From the NCBI GenBank assembly GCA_963834365.1, contig CAWIBS010000029.1, positions 186,001-250,000 on the forward strand: 64,000 nucleotides of DNA, in the 5' to 3' direction. Both the position numbers and the translations under genes were made by a program. Shown piece by piece: positions 42,009 to 51,972 of this stretch (position 1 is its first letter; each line of letters starts with the position of its first letter). The notes beneath the pieces are model-generated. The model made no database searches. It was not told where the DNA came from and saw only the letters and a list, made by a program, of their open reading frames with translations. The stretch is from CAWJAP01 sp963834365. Its GTDB lineage: Bacteria > Acidobacteriota > Vicinamibacteria > Vicinamibacterales > Vicinamibacteraceae.

Positions 42009-44200
42009 GTTGAGCCCGATCAAGTACTTGTACGGGCCGTCCACGTCCTTCATCTCGTCGTGCGTGCCGCGCTGGACGATCTTGCCGCGCTCGAGGACGA
42101 CGATCTCGTCACTGTCCCGAATGGTGCTGAGCCGGTGCGCGATGATGATCGTGGTGCACCCGCGGCGTCGCAGGCTCTCGTCGATCCAGACCTCGGTCGT
42201 CGGATCGAGCGCGCTGGTGGCCTCGTCCATCACCACGATCGTCGGCTCGCCGACCAGCGCACGGGCGATCTCGAGCCGCTGGCACTGGCCGCCGCTGAAG
42301 TTGCCGCCGCCTTCCTGGACGCGCGAGGAATAGCCGCCCTCGCGCGCGTGGATCACCTCATCGATCGCCGCGTCCCGCGCCGCCTGCGTCATGCGCGGCG
42401 CGTGAATCGTCGGGTCCCACATCGTGATGTTCTCGGCGACCGAGCCGCCGAAGAGAAACACCTCCTGATCGACGACCGCCAGCGAGTTGACCACGAGATC
42501 GCGCGGCAGATCGTCCCGCGCGGACGTCGTCGAAGAGGATGTCGCCGCTCCAGGGCCGGTAGAGTCCGGCGACGAGCCTGGCCACGGTGGACTTGCCGCT
42601 GCCGCTGGTGCCGATGATCGCGACGCGGCGCCCCGGCTCGACGACCAGCGAGAAGTCCTGGATGAGCGGCGGGTCGAGCGGGCTGTATCCGAACGTGACG
42701 TTGCGCAGCTCGACCCGTCCCGACAGCTTCACGGGCGCCGGGGCCGGGGCGACCGCCGAGCGGCTGGCGTGCCCGCGCTCGAGCGCGTACTGCGGATCCT
42801 CGGGATACCGCAGCACGTCGTCCAGACGGTTCATGTCGGCCCGCAATTCCTGCAGCGTCGAGCCGAACTGCACGAAGCTGCCGATGGGCCGCGTGAACTG
42901 GTTCAGCAGCGTCTGGTAGGCGACCAGCATGCCGACCGTGAAGGCGCCGTCCATCACCTTCAGACCGCCGAGCACGAGGACGGCGGCGGTGGACGCGGTC
43001 TGGACGACCGGCGGCACCGCCTGCGCCATATGCGCCAGCACGCCGAGCTGCTGCTGCGTGTTGAGCGTCTTCGCGTAGTAGCCCGACCAGCGACCGAAGA
43101 ACTCGCCCTCGGAGCCGGTCGCCTTGAGCGTCTCGATCATCTTCAGGCCGTTCATGGCCGTACCCTGCAGCTTGCCCAGGTCCAGCCGGAGGCGGCTGCT
43201 GGCGTCGGTCCGCACGCGCGCCGCCATCTTGAGTGCCGCGACGTTGCACAACGCCATGGCGAGCACGGCGATCGTCAGGCCGGCGTCGTAGAACCACATC
43301 AGCGTCGCGTAGAAGATCGTCATGACGCTGTCGATCGTGGTCGTCGCCAGCTTGCCCGAGATCACCCGCGCGACCTTGTCGTTGATCTGAACGCGCGCGC
43401 CGATCTCACCCGCGAAACGCTGGCCGAAGTAGGCGGCCGGCAGCCGCAGGATGTGGTTGAAGAAGCGGCTCGAGGTGGACAACGCCAGCTTCGTCTCCAG
43501 CCGGAGCAGGTAGTAGTGCTGCAGCCACGTCAGCACGCCCTGAATGACGAGTGTCGCCAGCATGAACCAGAGCAGCGGCTTGACGATCCAGTCCTGGCTG
43601 CCGATGAGGTAATCGTCGATGAAAACGCGGGTGAAGGTCGGGATGATCAACCCGGGGATGACGAGCAGCAGACCGCACAGCAGCACGTACAGCAGGGCGC
43701 TGCCGGAGCCGATCAGCCGCCGCCGCAGCGCCGGGCACCATGTTGGGCGGCGTGCCGCCCCTGGTGAAGTGCGGACCCTTCGCAAAGGTGAGGACGACGC
43801 CCGAGTAGGAGCCGTCGAGCTCGGCCATCGAGATCGCGCGGGGGCCCTGGGCGGGGTCGTTCAGCAGCGCCTGGCCCTTCCTGAACCCGTCGAGGACGAC
43901 GAAGTGGTTGAAGTTCCAGAAGAGGATGGCGGGGAACGACAGGTCGAAGAGCTTCTCGAGCGATTCGTACTTGAACCCTTTGGCGTCGAGGCCGTACTTG
44001 CGGGCCGCCTTCAGCACGTTGCTCGCCTTGCTGCCGTCGCGCGACACGCCGCATTCGTGCCGCAGCTCCTCGAGCGCGACCCACCGCTCGTGGTGGGCCA
44101 GCACCATCGCCAGGGCGGCCGCGCCGCACTCGACGGCTTCCATCTGCAGGATGGTCGGCGTCTTGACGCGGCGCGAAGGCGGCTCGAGCGGCTTGCTCAC
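42006..44200 (-). CDS. NHLP-family peptidase-containing ABC exporter (two frame breaks)
   Basis: About 730 residues. N-terminal C39 peptidase with the triad Cys25 (MEAVECGAAALAMVL), His99 (NFNHFVVL) and Asp115 (LLNDPAQG). Then six membrane helices and an ATPase: AIIGTSGSGKSTVARLVAG, NFSGGQCQRLEIARAL, IVVMDEATSALD, IIAHRLSTIRDSDEIVVL. It would cut the precursor after its GA site and pump the core out. The GTG start at 44200 overlaps the stop of the HlyD-like gene by four bases. Extra bases near 43735 (NMVPALRRR) and 42515 (DVRADDLPRDLV) break the frame. Confidence 0.9.
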
Positions 44201-45082
44201 GCGACACCGAGCGTCTTGCGCAGGAACGGCATCACCAGCGTGATCGGCTGCTTGCGATCGACGATGATCGCGACCTTCACGAGCGTGCCGCTTTCGATCT
44301 TGAAGGGCGGGCCCGCCGACGTGGACCACGCGAACCCGCTCGGTGTCTCGGCGCGGTCCCGCAACGTCGCGCGGACCTCGGTGACCGGGCCGGACCCCAG
44401 CATCTGCTTGACCACGGCGTCGTTGCGCAACGTGTTCTGCACGTATTGCGGCGACGCGGCAAAGTCGCCGACGATGCGCACCTGGCCGAGCATGAAGCCG
44501 TACTCCTCGCGCTTGACGTTGGTCGGCGAGATCTCGGCCGGCATCGGCGGCGAGATGCGTTTCGCCACGTCCGCGCTGACGAACGCGACGACCTGAATCT
44601 CGGTCCCGACCGGCTCGATGGCGGCGATCGCGTCACCGGCCTGGAGGCTGTCGCCGACGCCCTTTCTGATCTCGATCACGCGGCCGGCGACGCGGCTCGA
44701 GACGGGCGCCTGCTCGGCGCCGCTCGTCATCTCCGGCAGACGGCTGTCCGGCGCGCGCACGGCCTCGAGCTTGATCTGCCCGATGATCTGATCGATGCGG
44801 ACCACGTCGTCGAGTTTCAGCTCGAGCGCGACCAGCGTCCCGGCGGTGGTGGCCTTGATCTCCAGCACGCCGCCGCCGCGCAGCAGGATGCCCTGGCCGT
44901 CGATGCGATCCGGAATCGTTCCGAAGACGCTCCAGGCGACGACGCCGGCGAGAATGCCGGCGATCGTCGAGCAGCGCCAGCCACCCCATCGGTGAGGTGA
45001 CCCGCATCAGGACGTCGAGCCGCTCGGGCGACGACAACTTGTCGAGCGCCGCTTTCCGGAAGAGCGGATGGTGCCCGGCCAT
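44197..45082 (-). CDS. NHLP-system HlyD-like secretion protein (one frame break)
   Basis: About 294 residues. N-terminus MAGHHPLFRKAALDKLSSPERLD is the usual NHLP-adaptor opening, followed by one membrane helix (MGWLALLTIAGILAGVVAWSVFG) and a membrane-fusion lipoyl/barrel region (GGVLEIKATTAGTLVALELKLDDVV; GRVIEIRKGVGDSLQAGDAIAAI). GGAGGAG seven bases upstream supports ATG 45082. One extra G near 44968 breaks the frame in the membrane helix. It bridges the inner-membrane ABC proteins to the periplasm or outer membrane. First gene of the minus-strand export run. Confidence 0.87.
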
Positions 45083-45445
45083 GACGGTCTCCTCCGAAAC
45101 GGGGGCTGCGCCGGAACGTGCGAGCCTGGGCTGTCCGCGGGGCCGTTCCTGGGTGCTCGCGCGGGTGCGCGCTCACAGGGTCAACGCTGCTCGACCGCCA
45201 CTCGAACGGCCGCCGACTCGCTCGTGGCCCATCGTCGTTCGAGCGTCCCGCGGCGCCCGAGCGTGGGTGAACGACCGCGAAAGCGGCCGGATTCTACCAG
45301 AAACGCCCCATCACCCTCCCGACGACACGATTCGCCGATGTCTTCCATTACCATTGACGCCCAGGTCCATGTTCGGGGAGTCGGGAGTTGGTCGTTATTC
45401 TCCACGTAACCGCGGAGTGTCTTCTCGGCGGGCCGGGCGCGAGCC
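45083..45445. other. Divergent intergenic region between export and activation genes
   Basis: 363 bases between the HlyD-like gene (minus) and the activator (plus). Open frames here are short and lack ribosome sites. A 23-codon frame near 45337 (MSSITIDAQVHV...) has no Cys and no leader features. No sigma-54 box was found. It probably holds promoters for both directions that I could not pin down. Confidence 0.4.
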
Positions 45446-46537
45446 GTGTCCATGATGCCTACGGGGTTCTTCTGTGACGCGGCGTTGCGCGTGCGATCGC
45501 TGTCGATCGAGCGGTTCGGCGCGGAGCGCGCGCTCGAGCTCGTCGGCCACGCGCCAAACCTGCTCCAGGCGCTGGCGAAACTGGAGAAGGTCGCCCGCTA
45601 TCGCGAGCCGGTGCTGATTACCGGCGAGAGCGGCATGGGCAAGGAACTGTTCGCGCAGGCCGTCTTCCTCTTCGGCCAGACGAAGGGCAAGCCGTTCGTT
45701 TCCGTCAACTGTCCGCAGTACCAGGACGGCAACCTCACGGTCAGCGAGCTGTTCGGCCATACCCGCGGCAGCTTCACCGGCGCCGTGGCCGATCGCAAGG
45801 GCGCGTTCGAGGAGGCCGACGGCGGTGTCATCTTCCTCGACGAGATCGCCGATCTGAACCAGAGCGCGCAGGTGATGCTGCTGCGGACGCTCTCGACCGG
45901 CGAGTTCCGGCCGGTCGGCGCCACGCGCTCGCGCGTCGTGGACGTGCGCGTCGTCTCGGCCACCAACCGGCCGCTCAACCAGCTGGTGATGACCAACGAG
46001 TTCCGCTACGACCTGTTGTTCCGGCTGCGCCAGTTCCACGTCGAGATTCCGGCTCTGCGCGATCGTGGCGACGACTGGCGGCTGATGACCGACTTCTGGC
46101 TGACGCGGCTGGCGACCCAGTACGGGGTCGCCAAGCGGTTCTCGAATGCCGCGCTCGGCGTCCTCGAGCGCTACGACTGGCCCGGCAACGTGCGGCAGCT
46201 GATCGGGATCGTCAAGACGGGCTACGCGATGGCCGACACGGCGGCGATCGAACCGTCGGACTTCGCGTCGCAGCTCGAAGCCTCCGCCGCCATGCCCGGT
46301 ACCGAGGGCCCGGGCCTCTACGAACGGATCGTCAACGACGGCGCCGAGTTCTGGGGCACGGTGTACGAGTCGTTCATGAACCGCGATCTGAATCGCGCAC
46401 AGGTGAAGGCGGTCATCAAGAGCGGGCTCACCGCGGCCGGCGGCAACTACCGCCGCGTGCTCGAGCTCTTCCGGCTGCCGGCGACGGACTACCAGCGGTT
46501 CATGGACTTCCTGCGTCACCACGACTTGAAGCCCTGA
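45446..46537 (+). CDS. Sigma-54-dependent transcriptional activator (no receiver domain)
   Basis: 363 residues. AAA+ domain: Walker A GESGMGKE (60-67), sigma-54-contact loop GSFTGA (108-113, usually GAFTGA), Walker B GGVIFLDEI, arginine-finger region FRYDLLFRLRQF and WPGNVRQL. A short Fis-like helix-turn-helix lies at the C-terminus (AAGGNYRRVLELFRLPATDYQRFMDFLRHH). Only about 30 residues precede the AAA+ domain, so there is no receiver, GAF or FHA sensor; control must come through a partner or by expression. GTG 45446 or ATG 45452 could start it. Its likely target is the sigma-54 box at 32978. Frame intact. Confidence 0.88.
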   Translation: MSMMPTGFFCDAALRVRSLSIERFGAERALELVGHAPNLLQALAKLEKVARYREPVLITGESGMGKELFAQAVFLFGQTKGKPFVSVNCPQYQDGNLTVSELFGHTRGSFTGAVADRKGAFEEADGGVIFLDEIADLNQSAQVMLLRTLSTGEFRPVGATRSRVVDVRVVSATNRPLNQLVMTNEFRYDLLFRLRQFHVEIPALRDRGDDWRLMTDFWLTRLATQYGVAKRFSNAALGVLERYDWPGNVRQLIGIVKTGYAMADTAAIEPSDFASQLEASAAMPGTEGPGLYERIVNDGAEFWGTVYESFMNRDLNRAQVKAVIKSGLTAAGGNYRRVLELFRLPATDYQRFMDFLRHHDLKP

Positions 46538-46578
46538 CGAAGTGGGACGTTCCGACGCGCACGCGGCTTTCGAGCGCC

Positions 46579-49500
46579 ATGACGCAGCCCGCCATCCGCC
46601 ATCTCTCGGCTGACGAGCGCCGGCGGCTGGCCCTCGGCGCAGCCAGCATCTTCGAGCGCATGGCGTTCTCGACGCCCGCCGACGAGGCCTCGGAAGCGGA
46701 CGGCGTCGCGCCCGGCGACCACGTCCTCTCGGTGGTGCGCAGCTGGATTCAGGCATTCTCGCCGGGTGATCCCGCAGCGCTCGAGCGCCGCCTTGCCTGG
46801 GACGACCTCACCCTGGCTGCTGTCGCCGACGCGGTCTCGGCCACGCCGGCCTCGGTCGCCGAGCCCGAGTGGCTCGAGTGGGTGGACGCCATCGCGGCGG
46901 CGTCGCGCGAGGTGGCCGACGACCGCACGCGCGGTCCGCTGGCGGAACGCCGCCTCTTCGAGACGACGGCGCCGCCACCATTCCTGGACGTGCTCGTCCC
47001 GGTCGTGCGCGCGGCGCGCTCGGCTCTCGACGTCCCGCTGGCGCCGCACTTCGCGGCTCCGGCAGTGGCCGCGCTCGACGCACACCTGCTGAGGCGTGCC
47101 GCATCGTTCGCCGAACTGTCGCTCCTCGAGGCGTTCCACGGCTTCGTCGCCGCGAACCGCGGCGGCTACGACGCCTTCCTCGCCGACATGCTGGGCGGCG
47201 GCTTCGTCCCGTTCCTGCTCGAATACCCCGTGCTCGCACGACAGCTCGCCCTCGTCGCGAGCGCCTGGGCGGCGACGACCGCCGAGCTCGCGCGACGCCT
47301 CGACAGCGATCGACCGCTGATCGCCGAGACCTTCGCCGGCGGCGCCGACCCGGGCGTGGTCGTCGGTCTCGAACCGGCGCTGTCCGACCCGCACGACGGG
47401 GGACGGCGTGTCGCCATGCTCACGTTTGCCACTGGCGTCAGGGTCGTATACAAGCCGCGCGCCGTCGGTCTCGACCAGGCATTCCACGCGTTTGTCGCCT
47501 GGACCGGTGACCGTGGGCTGCGGCCCGTCCAGCGCTTCCTGCGCGCGATCGATCGTGGTGACTACGGCTGGGTCGAGGCTGTCGATCAGGAGGCGTTCGA
47601 GACCCCGTCAGAGGTCTGCGACTACTATCGCCGGGCAGGTGCGCTGCTGTGCCTGACCTACGTGCTGCGGGCGAAGGACCTCCACATGGAGAACGTGGTC
47701 GCGACCCGCGGCGGGCCGGTGCTCATCGACGTCGAGCTGACGCTCCAGCCGCGTCCGCGTGCGTCGACGATCGTCCCGGCGGCGCCTGCCGCCGGAGACC
47801 CCGGGGTCCCCGACCACGATCACTGCCTCACGAGCGGTCTGCTGACGCTGGTCGAGTCGAGCGGGGGCCAGGTCTTCGACATCGGCGGCCTGCGCGGCAC
47901 GGGAACCGGGATTGCGGTGATGCCGGGACGTGCCTGGCATGCCCTGGAAACCGATGCCATTCATGTCACCGAGGAGAAGACGTTCGCCGCCCGCGTTGGC
48001 AACGCGGTCGTTCTCGACGGGGTCGTGCAGACGCCCGATGCCTTTCAGTCGGAACTGGCGGAGGGATTCGAAGCGGCCTACCGCTTCCTGATGTCCCGGC
48101 GTGACGAGATTCTCGCGCCGGAAGGCCCGCTTTCCCGGTTTGCCGGGCAGCCGACCCGCGTCCTGGCGCGAGCGACCTCGCAGTATGGCGCCCTGAACTT
48201 CGTCCTGGCGCGGCCGCGGTACCAGCGTGACGGGTGCCGCTGGAGCGCGGCGCTCGACGCGCTGAACCGCGGGCTGAACCAGTCACAGGACCGGCCCGAC
48301 GTCTGGCCGATGCTGGTCGCCGAGCGCCAGGCACTCGAGCGTCTCGATGTGCCGCACTTCACGGTGCAGACCGACCGAACCGCTGTTTGTGCGGAGAATC
48401 ACGAGCTGGTCGCCGGCCATTTCGGGCAGTCGGGTCTCGAGGCCGTCGCTGAGCGCTTGCGGCGCCTGTCGGATGCGCACCTGTCGGCCGAGCTCGAACG
48501 GTTGAAGGGCGCCCTGGCCGAGACGATTCATGCGCGGTTCACCACCGAACCCGGGGACGACGGCGATGACGCGGCCGACGCGACCCAACGTGGCTACCTC
48601 ACCCGGCATGCCCTCTGGATCGGCCGGGAGCTCGTCGCTCGCGCGACGCGAACCGACCTTGGCCTCGAATGGGACCGCCGAGGCGACAGCGAGCCACCGC
48701 TCCCGGGCTACCATCGGCATCACCTCTACGACGGATCGACGGGTCCGGCGCTGTTTCTGGCGGCGCTTGCCGCGGTCACGGGCGACCCCCAATGGTCCGC
48801 GGCGGCGCGCGACGCCCTCGGTCCGCTGCGCGCCGACGTCGCGCGGATAGACCCCGCCACGCATGCTCTCGGCGTGGCCGCCGGCCTCGGTTCGATCGTC
48901 TACGCGCTGACGATGACCGCGACCTTCCTGGAAGATGCGACGCTGGCCGATCTGGCGTCCGAGGTCGCCGCGCGCCTCACCCCCGAGCGGATTTCCGCCG
49001 ACACCGCGCTCGACCTCGCCGGCGGATCGGCGGGTGCAGCGCTCGGCCTGCTCGCCCTTCATCGCCTTTCACCTGATCCAGGTCTGCTCGATCGTGCCGT
49101 TCGCTGCGGGGAACGCCTGGTGGAGACATCCCTGCCGTTCGAGCGCGGCGCTGCCTGGCGGACGGCCGACGGGCACGTCTTCACGGGCCTGGCGCATGGG
49201 GTGGCCGGCATCGCGTACGCCCTGAGCCGCCTGCACGACGTCACCGGTGACCGGCGGTTCGGTCGCGCCGCCGCCGACGGGTATGCCTGGGTGGGTTCGC
49301 AGTTCGTCCAGGGCGCCGGCAACTGGCCGATTCTCGCCGCGGCCGCCGACGGCGTGCCGGTGCCGCGCCGTATGATGACGGCATGGTGCCACGGTGCGCC
49401 AGGCATTGCGCTCGCCCTGGCGGCGGGCACCGCCGACATCGTCGAGCCGCAGCTGCTCGAGGCGCTCGACGCCGCTCTCGCGACGACGGCGGCGGCCTCG

Positions 49501-49881
49501 ACGCACCGAGCCGACCATGTGTGCTGCGGCAACATGGGGCGCTGCGAAGCGCTGTTCACCGCCGGCCGGCGGCTGATGCGGCGCGAGACGTGCGACGGCG
49601 CGCAGCAACTCGCGCGGGTCGTGATCGGGCGGGCGCGCGAAAGCGGCCACTTCCGGCTGACCGCCAACGGCTTCGACTACCGCATCTTCGATCACGGCTT
49701 CTTTCGCGGCGTTTCCGGGATCGGCTATGCGTTGCTCCACCTCGCGTCGCCGAACCTGCCCTCGGTCGCGGCCTTCGAAGCGCCCCGGGAGCGTGGCCGG
49801 TTGCAGCGACCAACGACGAACTACCAGCGACCAACTACCAGCGACCAACTACCAACTACCAACTACCAACCTGATCCCTGA
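46579..49881 (+). CDS. lanM: Class II lanthipeptide synthetase (LanM)
   Basis: 1,100 residues, normal length for LanM. The dehydratase half carries VVYKPRAVGLDQAFHAFVAW (about 287-306), the kinase-like KDLHMENVV (366-374) and VLIDVELTL (about 381-389). It phosphorylates and eliminates Ser/Thr to give dehydro residues. The cyclase half has HLYDGSTGPALFLA, GLAHGVAGIAYAL, and zinc ligands Cys937 (WCHG), Cys982 and Cys983 (CCGN). That is the three-cysteine site of the ProcM-type branch rather than the common Cys-Cys-His site. It starts 41 bases after the activator stop. The last ~28 residues (PTTNYQRPTT-like) are written by a heptad repeat array. No frame break in 3.3 kb. Substrate presumably the precursor at 32581. 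Confidence 0.93.
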   Translation: MTQPAIRHLSADERRRLALGAASIFERMAFSTPADEASEADGVAPGDHVLSVVRSWIQAFSPGDPAALERRLAWDDLTLAAVADAVSATPASVAEPEWLEWVDAIAAASREVADDRTRGPLAERRLFETTAPPPFLDVLVPVVRAARSALDVPLAPHFAAPAVAALDAHLLRRAASFAELSLLEAFHGFVAANRGGYDAFLADMLGGGFVPFLLEYPVLARQLALVASAWAATTAELARRLDSDRPLIAETFAGGADPGVVVGLEPALSDPHDGGRRVAMLTFATGVRVVYKPRAVGLDQAFHAFVAWTGDRGLRPVQRFLRAIDRGDYGWVEAVDQEAFETPSEVCDYYRRAGALLCLTYVLRAKDLHMENVVATRGGPVLIDVELTLQPRPRASTIVPAAPAAGDPGVPDHDHCLTSGLLTLVESSGGQVFDIGGLRGTGTGIAVMPGRAWHALETDAIHVTEEKTFAARVGNAVVLDGVVQTPDAFQSELAEGFEAAYRFLMSRRDEILAPEGPLSRFAGQPTRVLARATSQYGALNFVLARPRYQRDGCRWSAALDALNRGLNQSQDRPDVWPMLVAERQALERLDVPHFTVQTDRTAVCAENHELVAGHFGQSGLEAVAERLRRLSDAHLSAELERLKGALAETIHARFTTEPGDDGDDAADATQRGYLTRHALWIGRELVARATRTDLGLEWDRRGDSEPPLPGYHRHHLYDGSTGPALFLAALAAVTGDPQWSAAARDALGPLRADVARIDPATHALGVAAGLGSIVYALTMTATFLEDATLADLASEVAARLTPERISADTALDLAGGSAGAALGLLALHRLSPDPGLLDRAVRCGERLVETSLPFERGAAWRTADGHVFTGLAHGVAGIAYALSRLHDVTGDRRFGRAAADGYAWVGSQFVQGAGNWPILAAAADGVPVPRRMMTAWCHGAPGIALALAAGTADIVEPQLLEALDAALATTAAASTHRADHVCCGNMGRCEALFTAGRRLMRRETCDGAQQLARVVIGRARESGHFRLTANGFDYRIFDHGFFRGVSGIGYALLHLASPNLPSVAAFEAPRERGRLQRPTTNYQRPTTSDQLPTTNYQPDP

Positions 49882-49942
49882 TCCCTGGTGCCTGATCCCT
49901 GATGGCTGCTGATGCCTGACGCCTGATCCCTGATGCCTGATA
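49807..49942. repeat. Heptad repeat array (CTACCAA changing to CCTGATC)
   Basis: Fourteen uninterrupted seven-base units at 49807-49904. The first nine are CGACCAA/CTACCAG/CTACCAA and the next five CCTGATC/CCTGGTG/CCTGATG; phase is kept across the change. After a ten-base irregular unit four more follow to 49942. The first half encodes the C-terminal tail of LanM and its TGA stop lies in the second type. Confidence 0.92.
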
Positions 49943-49958
49943 TAGGACAATCCTGACC

Positions 49959-50642
49959 ATGCCCAGTTCCGATTCGGCCACCGATCGCTTCACGGTCCGC
50001 TTGAAGGCGGGCGACTACGCGTTCAGGGAAGGTGACGCGGGCGCCGCGCTCTTCGTCATCGAGGAGGGTCGCGTCGAGCTGACGAGCAGCGCCGCGCCCC
50101 AGCACATCGAAGTGCTGGAAGTCGGCGACTTTTTCGGCACCGCATCGCTGTTCGCCAATGACCGGGTGCGCGAGATCTCGGCCCGCGCCACGGCGCCGAG
50201 CCGCCTGCTCCGCATCGACCGCACCGCCTTCAACGAGATCGTGCGCGCGCAACCCGAGATCGCGCTGGTCATGCTGCGCCGGGTCACCGAGCGTGCCGCG
50301 CGCGAGGAGACGCTGGCGGCTCCGGAGTTGGAGGTCGGCCACCTGACGCACGTACTCTCCGGTACGCGCTTCACGCTCGATGGCGACGAGCTCGGCATCG
50401 GCCGCCGCTCCGCGAACATTGTCCCGGACGTCGATCTGACGGAGCTGGATCCGGACAAGACGCTGAGCCGGCGACATGCGCGCATCTTCCGCACGGCCTC
50501 CGGCTACGCGTTGAAGGAAGAGGAAGGCCGCAACGGGACGTTCGTGAATGGAGACCGCCTGGCGGCTGGCCAGGAGGTGAAGCTCGAGGAAGGCGATCGC
50601 GTGCGGTTCGGCCTCGTCGAGCTCGTGTTCCGGACCCGCTGA
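49959..50642 (+). CDS. Cyclic-nucleotide-binding-like plus FHA protein
   Basis: 227 residues. Residues 10-120 form a CNB/Crp-type sensor barrel (VRLKAGDYAFREGDAGAALFVIEEGRVEL; LEVGDFFGTASLF), without the canonical phosphate-binding Arg pattern being certain. Residues 135-225 form an FHA domain (LGIGRRSANIVPDVDLTELDPDKTLSRRHARIFR; RNGTFVNGDRL). It may link a ligand or redox signal to phosphothreonine recognition. It lies directly after LanM, separated by the repeat array; followed by the AAA ATPase. Frame intact. Confidence 0.87.
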   Translation: MPSSDSATDRFTVRLKAGDYAFREGDAGAALFVIEEGRVELTSSAAPQHIEVLEVGDFFGTASLFANDRVREISARATAPSRLLRIDRTAFNEIVRAQPEIALVMLRRVTERAAREETLAAPELEVGHLTHVLSGTRFTLDGDELGIGRRSANIVPDVDLTELDPDKTLSRRHARIFRTASGYALKEEEGRNGTFVNGDRLAAGQEVKLEEGDRVRFGLVELVFRTR

Positions 50643-50712
50643 CGGGTCCGCGACTGCCGGATTCCCGTGCGACCGCGTTCGGACGCGCGTTCGCGATCGA
50701 CGCGAGGTGACC

Positions 50713-51951
50713 ATGACTACTCCTGACGCGACGCCGGCGGCGCCGAGAGATCGCGAGCCGCGGCTCTCGGCGCTGGCCCGGATCTTCACCCCGGCGATTC
50801 CCGTCGGGCTGTCCTCGGTGTTTGCCGGCCGGCTCGAACAGCTCCAGCAGGTCGTCGATGCCATCGGCCAGCCCGGCGTGCACGTCGTGATGTTCGGCGA
50901 GCCGGGGGTGGGCAAGACGTCGATGGCGAACATCCTCTCGAGCCGGCTCGACTCGCAGACGATGCCGGTCATCGCGCCGCGCGTCACGTGCGAGCGGACC
51001 GACGACTTCTCGTCGCTCTGGAAGCGCATCTTCGACGACATCACGTTGACCCGCGCCCGCGGCGCCATTGGCTTCGGCTCGACGACGCGGGCCGAGCAGA
51101 CCACCGTCGGCGAGACGCTGCCGGACACGATCGCCTGCGCCGACGTGAAGCGGACCCTCACCCGCATCGGCCAGGGCTGCGTGCTGGTCGTCGTCATCGA
51201 CGAGTTCGATCGGCTGGGCGATCCCGACGTGCGGGGATCGTTCGCCGACACGATCAAGGTGCTCTCCGATCACGCAGTGCCGGCGACGCTGGTGCTGGTC
51301 GGGGTCGCCGACACGATCGAACAGCTGATCGAGCAGCACCAGTCGGTCGAGCGTGCGCTCGTCCAGGTGCGCATGCCGCGGATGACCGAGTTGGAGCTCG
51401 GACACATCGTGGTGCGGGGGCTGGAGGGGCTGGGCATGACGATCGACGAGGACGCGCTGTCGCTCATCGCCACGATGTCCCAGGGACTGCCGCACTACAC
51501 GCACCTGCTGGCGCTGCATGCGACGCGGACCGCGATCGACGCCGGCGTCGATCGCGTCGTGACGGATCATGTGCTCCACGCAATCGGCCGCGCCCTCGAC
51601 AAGGCACAGCATTCGATCAAGAGCGCTTATCACAAGGCCACTGCGAGCCGGCAGACCAGCAACCGCTATCCCGACGTGCTGCTGGCGTGCGCGCTCGCTC
51701 ACACCGACGGGTTCGGGTACTTCGGTCAGGCCGACGTGCGGAACGCCCTCGACCGGGTGCGGCCGGGACGCGACCGTGACACGCGCTTCGACCGGCACCT
51801 GCGCCATTTCGCCGGGCCCGGAGACACCGCGGTCCTGCAGACGCAGGAAATGGGTCACGGCCGCCGCTACCGCTTCCGCAATCCGCTGATGCAGCCCTAC
51901 ATCATTCTTCAGGGCGTGGCGGAAGGCCGGATTTCCAGGGAGGTGCTGTGA
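50713..51951 (+). CDS. AAA+ ATPase (Orc1/Cdc6-like fold)
   Basis: 412 residues. Walker A MFGEPGVGKTSMANIL, Walker B VLVVVIDEFDRLGD, sensor-like LVLVGVADTIEQL and a C-terminal winged-helix-like part (FRNPLMQPYIILQGVAEGRI). ATG 50713 is preferred over GTG 50707 because GAGG lies six bases upstream. Such stand-alone AAA proteins act as switchable scaffolds or DNA-binding regulators; the role here is unknown. Position next to the FHA, phosphatase and kinase genes suggests a signalling role in the peptide locus. Frame intact. Confidence 0.8.
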   Translation: MTTPDATPAAPRDREPRLSALARIFTPAIPVGLSSVFAGRLEQLQQVVDAIGQPGVHVVMFGEPGVGKTSMANILSSRLDSQTMPVIAPRVTCERTDDFSSLWKRIFDDITLTRARGAIGFGSTTRAEQTTVGETLPDTIACADVKRTLTRIGQGCVLVVVIDEFDRLGDPDVRGSFADTIKVLSDHAVPATLVLVGVADTIEQLIEQHQSVERALVQVRMPRMTELELGHIVVRGLEGLGMTIDEDALSLIATMSQGLPHYTHLLALHATRTAIDAGVDRVVTDHVLHAIGRALDKAQHSIKSAYHKATASRQTSNRYPDVLLACALAHTDGFGYFGQADVRNALDRVRPGRDRDTRFDRHLRHFAGPGDTAVLQTQEMGHGRRYRFRNPLMQPYIILQGVAEGRISREVL

Positions 51952-51972
51952 AGGGGTCGGCGCGCCGGGACT

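Noticed and set aside
45337..45409. Short frame MSSITIDAQVHV... ahead of the activator as a second peptide precursor
   Set aside because: Only 23 codons, no Cys, no NHLP or double-glycine leader and no ribosome binding site.
46538..46578. GG-N10-GC spacing upstream of LanM as a sigma-54 promoter
   Set aside because: Flanking bases do not match the consensus, it is too close to the start codon, and LanM lies 41 bases behind the activator, so co-transcription is likelier. In GC-rich DNA this spacing occurs often by chance.
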